From Actinomycetes bacterium (GTDB lineage Bacteria; Actinomycetota; Actinomycetes; Actinomycetales; Microbacteriaceae): a stretch of DNA of 64,000 nucleotides. The stretch lies in assembly GCA_023386365.1 (NCBI GenBank), contig JAEWJX010000116.1, forward strand, positions 1-64,000. The letters run 5' to 3'. Shown here one piece after another: positions 1 through 7,657 of this stretch; the first letter of the stretch is position 1; every line of letters begins with the position of its first letter. A program made the position numbers and the translations under genes. The notes under the pieces are model-generated. The model was not told where the DNA came from. It saw only the letters and a list, made by a program, of their open reading frames with translations, and made no database searches.

Positions 1-18
1 GGGGGGGGGGGGGGGGGG
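1..18. other. 18-base poly-G run at window edge
   Basis: The first 18 bases are all G, followed by a G/C-only stretch to about base 31. Such a run is atypical for this genome and sits exactly at the edge, so it is most likely an assembly or sequencing end artefact. Bases 25-90 are open in the same frame as the first gene with G/C third positions, so they may be the damaged tail of an upstream gene or an N-terminal extension. Confidence 0.6.
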
Positions 19-90
19 CGGCGGCCCCCGCCCACCACCCACCTCTTCCACCCGTTCGACGCGCCCACCCGTTCTCGAGGACCTCGCATC

Positions 91-1212
91 ATGACCATCT
101 CCACCGTGCTCGCCGACCGCGACGCGCTCGCCGCCGTCGCGCTCGAGGGGCGCACGCTCATCCGCACCCTGCAGGATCCGAGCGGCGCGTACCCTGCGAG
201 CCCCACCTTCTCGGCCTACCGGGGCTACTCCTGGTTCCGGGACGGCGCGTTCATCGCCGACGCCATGTCGGCGGGCGGCGAACCCGCATCCGCCGAGGCG
301 TTCTTCGGGTGGTGCGCGCGCGTCATCGACGAGCGTCGTGACGCCGTGCAGCGGGTGGTGGATGCGGCGCGAGCCGGTGCGCCCGTGCCGGACGCCGAGA
401 TGCTCCCCACCCGGTTCACCTTCGACGGACGTGACGGCAGCGACGAGTGGTGGGACTTCCAGCTCGACGGCTACGGCATCTGGCTGTGGGCGGTGGGCGA
501 GCACGTACGTCGGCACGGAACCGATCCCGCCGACTGGCTCGACGCCATCCGCCTCACCGTCGACTACCTCGCCTCGTCATGGGACCGCCCCTGCTACGAC
601 TGGTGGGAGGAGCACGTGGAGGAGGTGCACGTGTCGACGCTCGGCTCGGTGCTCGCCGGGCTGCGCGCCGCAGCCGACCTCACGGCCCTCGAGTCCGAGG
701 TGCGGGGGCGTGCGCGCGACGCCGCCTCCGAGGTCGATGCGCTGCTGCGTTCCCGCGGGGTCGTCGACGGCCACCTCGTGAAGTGGGTCGGCACGCGCGA
801 GGTCGACGCGAGCCTCGCCGCCCTGGTCGCCCCGTTGGCCGTCGTCGCCGCCACGGAGCCGCTCGCCGCCTCGACCCTCGAGGTCCTCGACCGTGAGCTC
901 GTCGCCGCCGACGGGATGCACCGCTTCCTTGCCGACACCTACTTCGGCGGCGGCCAGTGGCCGCTGCTGAGCTGCATGCTCGGCCTCGCCTGGGCGCGGG
1001 CCGGGCGCACCGACCGTGCCGTCGAACTGTTGCGGTGGGCTGCATCCACCGCCCACGACGGCGGGATGCCCGAGCAGGTCGACCGTCACCTGCTCGACCC
1101 GGCGTACGTCGACGAGTGGGTGGAGCGCTGGGGGCCGAGCGCCGACCCCCTGCTGTGGTCGTCCGCGATGTTCCTGCGTCTCGCCGTCGAGCTCGGGGTG
1201 GTGGAGGCATGA
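91..1212 (+). CDS. Glycoside hydrolase family 15 (short, isomaltose glucohydrolase-like)
   Basis: Predicted cytoplasmic inverting exo-alpha-glucosidase of 373 residues with no signal peptide. GH15 landmarks are visible: the N-terminal substrate-pocket segment YSWFRDGAF (about residues 46-54), the WWEEHVEE segment with the likely general acid at E173/E174, and MPEQV with the likely general base E328. It lacks the starch-binding and long N-terminal domains of fungal and bacterial glucoamylases. This short actinobacterial class includes isomaltose glucohydrolase, so small alpha-glucosides are the likely substrates; that assignment is inference. The ATG at 91 is used because the conserved core begins soon after it. 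Its stop overlaps the start of the next glycosidase by 4 bp, implying translational coupling. A sugar ABC transporter may lie just outside the window. Confidence 0.8.
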   Translation: MTISTVLADRDALAAVALEGRTLIRTLQDPSGAYPASPTFSAYRGYSWFRDGAFIADAMSAGGEPASAEAFFGWCARVIDERRDAVQRVVDAARAGAPVPDAEMLPTRFTFDGRDGSDEWWDFQLDGYGIWLWAVGEHVRRHGTDPADWLDAIRLTVDYLASSWDRPCYDWWEEHVEEVHVSTLGSVLAGLRAAADLTALESEVRGRARDAASEVDALLRSRGVVDGHLVKWVGTREVDASLAALVAPLAVVAATEPLAASTLEVLDRELVAADGMHRFLADTYFGGGQWPLLSCMLGLAWARAGRTDRAVELLRWAASTAHDGGMPEQVDRHLLDPAYVDEWVERWGPSADPLLWSSAMFLRLAVELGVVEA

Positions 1213-3416
1213 TCCGCCACCGTCCCTTCGGCTCCGGCCACCCCTACTCGTCCGACACCGAGCAGCGTTCGCCGGTCGACCCGATCGCCGGGCAGCCGCT
1301 CACCCTCGGGGTGCGCACGTCGGCGGATGTCGACGCGGTCGCCATGGAGTGGTCGCGCGACGGTGTCGCCCAGCCGGCGATCGACCTGCGACCGGTTCCC
1401 CGCAACTCACGCGGCCAACTCGTCGACGGCGGGCACCTCGCGTCCGCGCAGGCGCGCCTCGCGCGCAGCGCCGGCGGGTGGAGCACCGAACTCACCGACC
1501 TCACCGCCGGGGAACGGCTGCGCTACCGCTTCACGGCCCCGCGCCAGTCGACGCGCTGGTTCGAGACGGTCGTCGCCGGATGGGTGGCGGATGCGGCAGG
1601 TCTCGCCGAGCATGGCGTCTCTCGTGTGGTGCCAGGCACGGTGACGCGTCTGGTCGCAGGAGACGCGACCCTGCGTATCCGCTTCGCCCTGCCGCTGGCG
1701 CCGGGGGAGCGCGTCGCCGGGTTCGGTGAACGTTTCGACGCGCTCGACCAGCGCGGCACCCAGCTCGACTCGGTCGTGTTCGAGCAGTACAAGAACCAGG
1801 GCGCCGAGCGGAAGACGTACCTGCCGATGCCGTTCGCGCACGTCGTGGGCGGGGCCGGCTGGGGGTTCCACGTGCGCACCTCTCGCCGCGTGTGGTTCGA
1901 CGTGGGTGCGAGCACCCCCGAGCTGCTGTGGATCGAAGTCGAGACGGGTGCCGACGGCACGCTCGATCTGGCGCTCTACGACGGGGACCCGCGCGCTGTG
2001 CTCGCGTCCTTCCTCGACGAGGCGGGCCGTGCCGAGGAGCTGCCCGACTGGGTTTTCCGGCTCTGGGCGAGCGGCAACGAGTGGAACACGCAGGCGGAGA
2101 TCCTGCGCCAGGCCGACCTGCACCGCGATCACCGCATCCCCGTCGGCTCGGTTGTGATCGAGGCGTGGAGTGACGAGAGCACCTTCACGACGTGGCGCGA
2201 TGCGCGCACCACGGTCGCCGACGGTGCCGAACCCCGCCGCCTCGCCGACTTCTCGTTCCCCGCGGAGGGCGCCTGGCCCGACCCGAAGGGCATGGTCGAC
2301 GAGCTGCACCGGCGTGACATCCGCCTGCACCTGTGGCAGATCCCGCTCGTGAAGATGCGCCCGCACCCGGCCGACCAGGTCAAAGCGGATGCGGAGGCCG
2401 CGATCCGGGACGGCGTGCTCATCCGCGAGGAGGCCCCCGACGGCACGCTGCGGCCGTACCGCAACCGTGGCTGGTGGTTCCCGTTGGGGCTCATGCCCGA
2501 CCTGACCGACGAGCGCGCCGCCCACTGGTGGACCGAGAAGCGCCGCTACCTCGTGGACGAGGTCGGCGTGGACGGCTTCAAGACCGACGGCGGCGAACAT
2601 GCCTGGGGTCGGGAGCTGGTCTACCTCGACGGGCGCCGTGGCGACGAGAAGAACAACACCTTCCCGGTGCACTACGCGAAGGCGTTCGGCGACCTGCTGC
2701 GGCGGTCGGGGAGGGCCCCGGTGACGTTCAGCCGTGCCGGGTACACGGGCAGCCAGGCCCACGGGGCGTTCTGGGCGGGGGATGAGAACTCCACCTGGGA
2801 GGCGTTCCGGTGGTCGATGTTCGCCGGCCTCAACGCCGCGGCGAGCGGCATCGTCTACTGGGGCTGGGACCTCGCCGGGTTCAGCGGCGACGTTCCGACG
2901 TCTGAGCTGTACCTGCGGTCGGCGGCGGCCGCCGCGTTCGTGCCGATCATGCAGTACCACTCGGAGTTCAACCACCACCGCACCCCGTCGCGCGACCGCA
3001 CCCCGTGGAACATCGCCGAGCGCTCCGGAGACGACCGGGTGATCCCGGTGTTCCGGGTGTTCGCCGAGCTGCGGGAGCGGCTCGTGCCGTATCTCGCCGA
3101 GGAGGCCCGTCGGGCGATCGACGCAGGCGAACCGCTCATGCGTCCGCTGTTCTTCGATGCCCCTGAGGCCCCTGAGGCGTTCGCGCATCCGTTCCAGTGG
3201 ATGCTCGGCGACGACCTGCTGGTGGCGCCGGTGGTCGAGGAGGGCGCAGCCGGTGTCACCGCGTGGCTGCCGCCCGGCGAGTGGGTGGATGCGTTCCGCG
3301 GCACCGTGCACGCCGGCGGCGCCGTCGTCGAACGGGACGTGCCGATCGAGGAGGCGGCCGTGTGGATCCGGCGAGGGGCCGAGAGGCGGTTCGCCGGCGT
3401 GTTCCGCGCGGAGTAG
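1209..3416 (+). CDS. Glycoside hydrolase family 31 (alpha-glucosidase/xylosidase type)
   Basis: Retaining alpha-glycosidase of 735 residues. The order is an N-terminal beta-sandwich (about 1-230), a (beta/alpha)8 barrel, and C-terminal beta domains. The catalytic nucleophile is D460 in DGFKTDGGE and the acid/base is D525 in FWAGDENSTW, followed by the typical GIVYWGWDLAGFSG segment. No signal peptide is present, so it should act in the cytoplasm on imported oligosaccharides. The ATG at 1209 is inside the last codons of the GH15 gene (ATGA overlap); the frame stays open upstream, but that part is a shadow of the GH15 coding sequence. Together the two enzymes look like an intracellular alpha-glucoside degradation pair. 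Exact linkage and sugar specificity (glucose or xylose) cannot be read from sequence alone. Confidence 0.85.
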   Translation: MIRHRPFGSGHPYSSDTEQRSPVDPIAGQPLTLGVRTSADVDAVAMEWSRDGVAQPAIDLRPVPRNSRGQLVDGGHLASAQARLARSAGGWSTELTDLTAGERLRYRFTAPRQSTRWFETVVAGWVADAAGLAEHGVSRVVPGTVTRLVAGDATLRIRFALPLAPGERVAGFGERFDALDQRGTQLDSVVFEQYKNQGAERKTYLPMPFAHVVGGAGWGFHVRTSRRVWFDVGASTPELLWIEVETGADGTLDLALYDGDPRAVLASFLDEAGRAEELPDWVFRLWASGNEWNTQAEILRQADLHRDHRIPVGSVVIEAWSDESTFTTWRDARTTVADGAEPRRLADFSFPAEGAWPDPKGMVDELHRRDIRLHLWQIPLVKMRPHPADQVKADAEAAIRDGVLIREEAPDGTLRPYRNRGWWFPLGLMPDLTDERAAHWWTEKRRYLVDEVGVDGFKTDGGEHAWGRELVYLDGRRGDEKNNTFPVHYAKAFGDLLRRSGRAPVTFSRAGYTGSQAHGAFWAGDENSTWEAFRWSMFAGLNAAASGIVYWGWDLAGFSGDVPTSELYLRSAAAAAFVPIMQYHSEFNHHRTPSRDRTPWNIAERSGDDRVIPVFRVFAELRERLVPYLAEEARRAIDAGEPLMRPLFFDAPEAPEAFAHPFQWMLGDDLLVAPVVEEGAAGVTAWLPPGEWVDAFRGTVHAGGAVVERDVPIEEAAVWIRRGAERRFAGVFRAE

Positions 3417-3417
3417 C

Positions 3418-4098
3418 TCAGGCGATCCGACCGTCGCGGATGTCGATGATGCGGTCGGCGTGCTCCGCCATGCGCGGGTCGTGAGTGGAGACGATCGCCG
3501 CGACCCCGCGCTGGTGCACGAGCGACGCGATGAGCGTCATCATCGCCTCCGCGTTGACGCTGTCGAGCTGCCCGGTGGGCTCGTCGGCGATGATGAGGCG
3601 CGGGTCGTTGGCGAGCGCGCGGGCGATGCCGAGGCGCTGCTGCTGGCCGCCGGAGAGCTCCCCGGGGCGTTGCGCGGCGTGCGCGGCGAGCCCCACTGCC
3701 TCCAGTAGCTCCTCGACCCGTGCGGTGCGTTCGCTGCCGGTGACGCCGCGGATGCGCAGCGGCAGTTCGACGTTCTCCGCCGCCGAAAGCACCGGGAGCA
3801 GGGCGAAGGTCTGGAAGATGTAGCCGAGGTCGGTGCGCCGCATCTCGACCAGTTCGCTCTCGGGGGCGCCGGTGAGGCGTCGCTCGCCGATCCACACTTC
3901 TCCCGCATCCGGTTCGTCGAGACCGCCCAGCAGGTTCAGCAGCGTGGTCTTGCCGGAGCCCGACGGCCCGCGAAGCACCACCAGCTCGCCGGCGCGCAGC
4001 TGGAGCGAGGCGTCACGGAGCGCGTGGACGCGGCCGTCCCCGTGCCCGTACGAACGACTGAGCCCATCGGCCCGCACCACGATCGCTCCGACGCTCAT
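3418..4098 (-). CDS. ABC transporter ATP-binding protein (MacB/LolD type)
   Basis: ATPase of 226 residues and last gene of a four-gene operon read right to left. It has Walker A GPSGSGKTT, the signature LSGGQQQR, Walker B LIIADEPTG and the switch-histidine motif STHD. This is the standard length and pattern of the MacB/LolD (ABC3) class, which partners FtsX-fold permeases and drives extracytoplasmic conformational work or extrusion rather than classical channel transport. The ATG at 4098 overlaps the stop of the preceding ATPase gene by 4 bp. It most likely energises one of the two large permeases encoded upstream. The substrate is unknown; peptide antibiotics or lipids are typical of the family. 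Confidence 0.88.
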   Translation of the reverse strand: MSVGAIVVRADGLSRSYGHGDGRVHALRDASLQLRAGELVVLRGPSGSGKTTLLNLLGGLDEPDAGEVWIGERRLTGAPESELVEMRRTDLGYIFQTFALLPVLSAAENVELPLRIRGVTGSERTARVEELLEAVGLAAHAAQRPGELSGGQQQRLGIARALANDPRLIIADEPTGQLDSVNAEAMMTLIASLVHQRGVAAIVSTHDPRMAEHADRIIDIRDGRIA

Positions 4099-4976
4099 CG
4101 TCCGTCCTCCCCGGTGGCCGTGGGATGCAGCCGCACGTGGTCGTCTTCCAGTTCGAGTCGGACGAGGTCGCGCAGCGACAGCGCCCGCAGGTACTCCTCG
4201 GGCAGCTGCATCCGTCCGACGCGGTCGAGCACCGCGTACTCCTGCGCGTGGGTGCTCTCGACGCCGTGCTCGTCGGTGCGCGAGGAGCGCAGCACCTCGG
4301 TCGAGAGTCGCCCGTCGCGGATCTGCACGGTGCGTCGCACCTGCGCCGACACCGCCTGGTCGTGGGTGACGATGAGCACCGTCGTGCCGAGTTCGCGGTT
4401 CACGGTGCGGAGGGTGTCGAACACGAGCTGCGAGTTCGCTTCGTCGAGTTCGCCGGTCGGCTCGTCGGCGAATACCACCTCGGGGGCGTTCGCGAGCGCC
4501 ACCGCGATGGCCACCCGCTGCTGCTGGCCGCCCGACATCTCGGCCGGTCGCCGGTCGCGCATGGCGCCCACATCCATCAGCTCGAGCAGTTCTGCGACAC
4601 GGGCTTCGCGTCCGTGGCGGGGTGCGTGCGCCACCGACAACGACATGGCGACGTTCTCGGCCGCGGTCAGGTAGGGCAGCAGGTTGCGTGCGGTCTGCTG
4701 CCAGACGAACCCGATGGTGTGGCGGCGGTACCGGGTGCGCTCCCTCGTCGACATGGTGAGCAGGTCGTGGCCGGCGACGTTCGCCGAACCGGCGGTCGGC
4801 ACGTCGAGGCCGGAGAGGATCGCGAGCAGCGTCGACTTCCCGGAGCCGGAGGCGCCGACGATGGCGGTTAACTCGCCGCGCTCGACCGCGAGGGTGAGAC
4901 CCTGCAGGGCCTGCACCTCGACACCCTCGGCGCTGAAGATGCGCACCAGGTCGGTGCAGCGGATGTGGGGATTCAT
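4095..4976 (-). CDS. ABC transporter ATP-binding protein with AbrB-like C-terminal tail
   Basis: Second ATPase of the operon, 293 residues. Residues 1-230 are a complete MacB/LolD-type domain with Walker A GASGSGKST, signature MSGGQQQR, Walker B VVFADEPTG and VTHD. It is about 65 residues longer than its neighbour. The tail (about 246-293) contains DRVGRMQLPEEYLRAL followed by RDLVRLELEDDHV, a spacing that resembles the swapped-hairpin AbrB/SpoVT fold. That resemblance is by eye and needs a profile search. If right, the tail may be a dimerisation or sensing module. The start overlaps the stop of the 894-residue permease by 4 bp, so the pair is translationally coupled. Confidence 0.85.
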   Translation of the reverse strand: MNPHIRCTDLVRIFSAEGVEVQALQGLTLAVERGELTAIVGASGSGKSTLLAILSGLDVPTAGSANVAGHDLLTMSTRERTRYRRHTIGFVWQQTARNLLPYLTAAENVAMSLSVAHAPRHGREARVAELLELMDVGAMRDRRPAEMSGGQQQRVAIAVALANAPEVVFADEPTGELDEANSQLVFDTLRTVNRELGTTVLIVTHDQAVSAQVRRTVQIRDGRLSTEVLRSSRTDEHGVESTHAQEYAVLDRVGRMQLPEEYLRALSLRDLVRLELEDDHVRLHPTATGEDGR

Positions 4977-7657
4977 CTCTCTCCCATCTTGAGGGTCGCC
5001 GCGGGTGCGATCCGGCGCCCCACCGCGAGGGCGATCGCACCGGCGATGACGGCGACGATGATGACGGCGACGGATGCGCCCGCGACGATCAGCGGGTCGA
5101 TTACCGGGTCGGGCGCGAACCGGCCACCCACGAACGGTCGGAGGTCGACCACCGAGGTGACGACGTACGGCAGCGTGACCCCGACGATCGTGCCGACGAG
5201 CACCGAGGTGAGGACGACGGGAGCGAACTCCCACACGAGGATGCCCCGCTGTTGGCGCGCGTCCGCCCCCAGCACACGCAGCACCCCCACGAGGTGGCTG
5301 CGGGTCCCGGCGGCGGCGAGCGTCGCGAGCGCCACCGCCAGCAGGGTGAGCAGCAGGGCGGCGAGGGCGGCGGCGGGGAGGGCGGCTTCGATGCCGGCGA
5401 TGACGGGCGAGGTGCGCAGCTCGTCGAGCACCTGGGCGGCGGAGGTGACGGTGACGACTCCGCGGGTGGCTTCGGGCTGTGCGTCGGTGACGAGACGATC
5501 GATGCGCGGGATCAGCGGCGCGACGTCGGTGCCGTCATCGAGTCGTATGAGCACGCGCTGCGGCTCGCGCGCCGTGCGCCCCAGGTCGTCGGCGAACGTC
5601 GCGTCCAGCAGAACCCAGCTGCGTGCGACTCCGGGCAACGCGTCGACGGGGATCGTGCCCACCACGGCGACCGGCACGCGGGCGATGCTGGGGTCGCCGC
5701 CGATGCGCCCCACCGCGTCGCTGGAGACGAGCAGGGGGATGCGGCCGCCGTCGAGGCGGTTCACCGCGGGGATATCGGGCCGCACCTCGTGCAGTGCGGC
5801 CGTGTCGGCGATGACGAGTGTGATGCCGCTCGTACCGAGGTCGCCGACGATGCGCGCACCCGGGATGGCTTCCAGCGAGGCGACCGCCGTCACGCCGGGC
5901 AGCCGGCCGAGGTCGTCGATCAGGTCGGGTCCGATCGCGGTGGCGCTCACCTGCAGGTCGGCCCCCACCTGGTCGCGCGCGCCCGTGACGACGCTGTCCC
6001 GCAGGGTCGTGCCCATGATCGACGAGAACACGACGATCGACACCCCGATCACGAGCGCGAACGATGCGGCGAAACCGAGCGAGGGGGACCGCACCGCGCG
6101 GGCGGCGCCTACCAGCCCGGTCGCTCCGTCGCCACGTCGCAGGGCGCCGAGGATGAACCGCAACGGCGCGGGGTAGAGGCGCAGCGTCACGATGCAGACG
6201 GATGCCGCGAGCAGCAGCGGGGTGAGGGCGAGCAGCGGGTCGATGCCGACCGCCTCGGCGGATGCGACGATCCCGCGCCGTGCGAGCAGATATAGCGACA
6301 GCACCGCCAGGCCGATCACGACCAGCTCGATCACGAGTCGCGGGCGTCCGCCGCGCACCCGCAGGTCGCTGCGGCGGTCGCTCAGGGCCCGTGCGCCGGA
6401 GAGGAGTCCGAACAGCACCGGCACAGAGGTCGCGACGACCACCGGGAGCGCCCAGCTCTCCGCGCCCGCCGCATCCGGGATGACGGCGACGGCGGCCGCC
6501 ACGGCGAGTGCGGCCGTGGGCACCGAGATCACGAGACCTTCGAGCACCATCGCCCCGCGTACCTGCGCGTCGCCGGCGCCACGGGCCCGCGCGAGGGACA
6601 GAGCCGGGCGTCGCCGTTCGACGATCGACGACACCCCGAGAGCGAAGACGGCGAGCAGCACCCCGAGAAGCCCCGACAGCGACAGCGCGAGAAGCGCCGA
6701 CGCGGTCACCACTCGAGCCACGATGACATCGATCGCGTCCGCGAATCGTGTGCTGAACCCGAGTCGTCCGCCGTTCGGGAGCTCGCTGTCGGCGGCGAAC
6801 GCCTCGCGGGTCTGGGTGGCGATGAGGGCGGCGTCGGCGTAGTCGATCCCGGATGCGTCGATCGGCACCCACGCGGTGAGCGCGCCGTTCATGAGCGTGA
6901 CGGTCAGCCCTCCCGCCGACTCGGGCGCGACGTAGGCGGTGGCGCGGACGGTCGGGATGACGCCCGGCTCCTCGTCGACGGACGGCCCGGCGAGGTCGGA
7001 GGTGTGCAACCAGTCGGGGTCGGCGGCGTCGCGTGGCTCGTAGAGTCCCGCGATCACGAGGTCGAGCGCGCCGTAGCCGACCTCGTTGCCCACCTCGAGC
7101 CCCAGTTCCGCGGCGGAGTCCGCGTCGAGTGCGACCTCGAGCGGGGGGTCGGCGTCGGGATCGCTGTCCGATCCGGTCCACGCGGCCGGTTCGGCGCCGT
7201 CGACCATCCGCACCCGCGAGAGCCAGTCGAGGTCGACGGCGAGCTTGGCGCTGAAGGTGACCTGCGCGGCGTCGGGCGGCAGGTCGGCATCGTCGGACGC
7301 CGACCTCGCCACCCACTGCGGATCGCCCGCCAGGTCGCGCAGGGGGAGGGGCAGGAACTCGCGTGCCCGGTCGACGGCGCGATCGGTGGGCCCGAGCACC
7401 TCGTCGACGGGTGCGCCGTCCATGCCGGTGAGCAGTCCGATCTGCCCGAGGCCACGCAGGTCGCGCAGTACCGGTGACATCTCCGCGAGCGTGTGACGCA
7501 GTTCCTCGCTGCCGAGGCGGGCGAGCGCCCGCGGGGCGAGCGCGGCGCTGAACACGGTCACGGCGACCAGCACGGCGACGAGCACGGATCCGACGATCCC
7601 GCTCGCCGTGTGGCGCGCGAGCAGGCCGGGTGTGCCGTAGCGCGACCGCCGGCTCAT
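4973..7657 (-). CDS. FtsX-like ABC transporter permease (894 aa)
   Basis: Large membrane protein of the MacB/FtsX superfamily. A single N-terminal membrane helix (about residues 20-45) is followed by a long extracytoplasmic domain, a helix cluster in the middle, a second extracytoplasmic domain and a final three- to four-helix FtsX block near the C-terminus. The duplicated helix-domain-helix layout is that of a full-length permease carrying two FtsX cores. The ATG at 7657 overlaps the stop of the first permease by 4 bp, and its own stop overlaps the next ATPase start by 4 bp. The likely role is substrate extrusion or mechanotransmission with the ATPase encoded immediately downstream. No substrate can be assigned. 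Confidence 0.8.
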   Translation of the reverse strand: MSRRSRYGTPGLLARHTASGIVGSVLVAVLVAVTVFSAALAPRALARLGSEELRHTLAEMSPVLRDLRGLGQIGLLTGMDGAPVDEVLGPTDRAVDRAREFLPLPLRDLAGDPQWVARSASDDADLPPDAAQVTFSAKLAVDLDWLSRVRMVDGAEPAAWTGSDSDPDADPPLEVALDADSAAELGLEVGNEVGYGALDLVIAGLYEPRDAADPDWLHTSDLAGPSVDEEPGVIPTVRATAYVAPESAGGLTVTLMNGALTAWVPIDASGIDYADAALIATQTREAFAADSELPNGGRLGFSTRFADAIDVIVARVVTASALLALSLSGLLGVLLAVFALGVSSIVERRRPALSLARARGAGDAQVRGAMVLEGLVISVPTAALAVAAAVAVIPDAAGAESWALPVVVATSVPVLFGLLSGARALSDRRSDLRVRGGRPRLVIELVVIGLAVLSLYLLARRGIVASAEAVGIDPLLALTPLLLAASVCIVTLRLYPAPLRFILGALRRGDGATGLVGAARAVRSPSLGFAASFALVIGVSIVVFSSIMGTTLRDSVVTGARDQVGADLQVSATAIGPDLIDDLGRLPGVTAVASLEAIPGARIVGDLGTSGITLVIADTAALHEVRPDIPAVNRLDGGRIPLLVSSDAVGRIGGDPSIARVPVAVVGTIPVDALPGVARSWVLLDATFADDLGRTAREPQRVLIRLDDGTDVAPLIPRIDRLVTDAQPEATRGVVTVTSAAQVLDELRTSPVIAGIEAALPAAALAALLLTLLAVALATLAAAGTRSHLVGVLRVLGADARQQRGILVWEFAPVVLTSVLVGTIVGVTLPYVVTSVVDLRPFVGGRFAPDPVIDPLIVAGASVAVIIVAVIAGAIALAVGRRIAPAATLKMGER

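Noticed and set aside
1407..3311. Open minus-strand frame of 634 codons
   Set aside because: Lies opposite GH31, whose catalytic motifs are complete; the reverse translation shows no domain.
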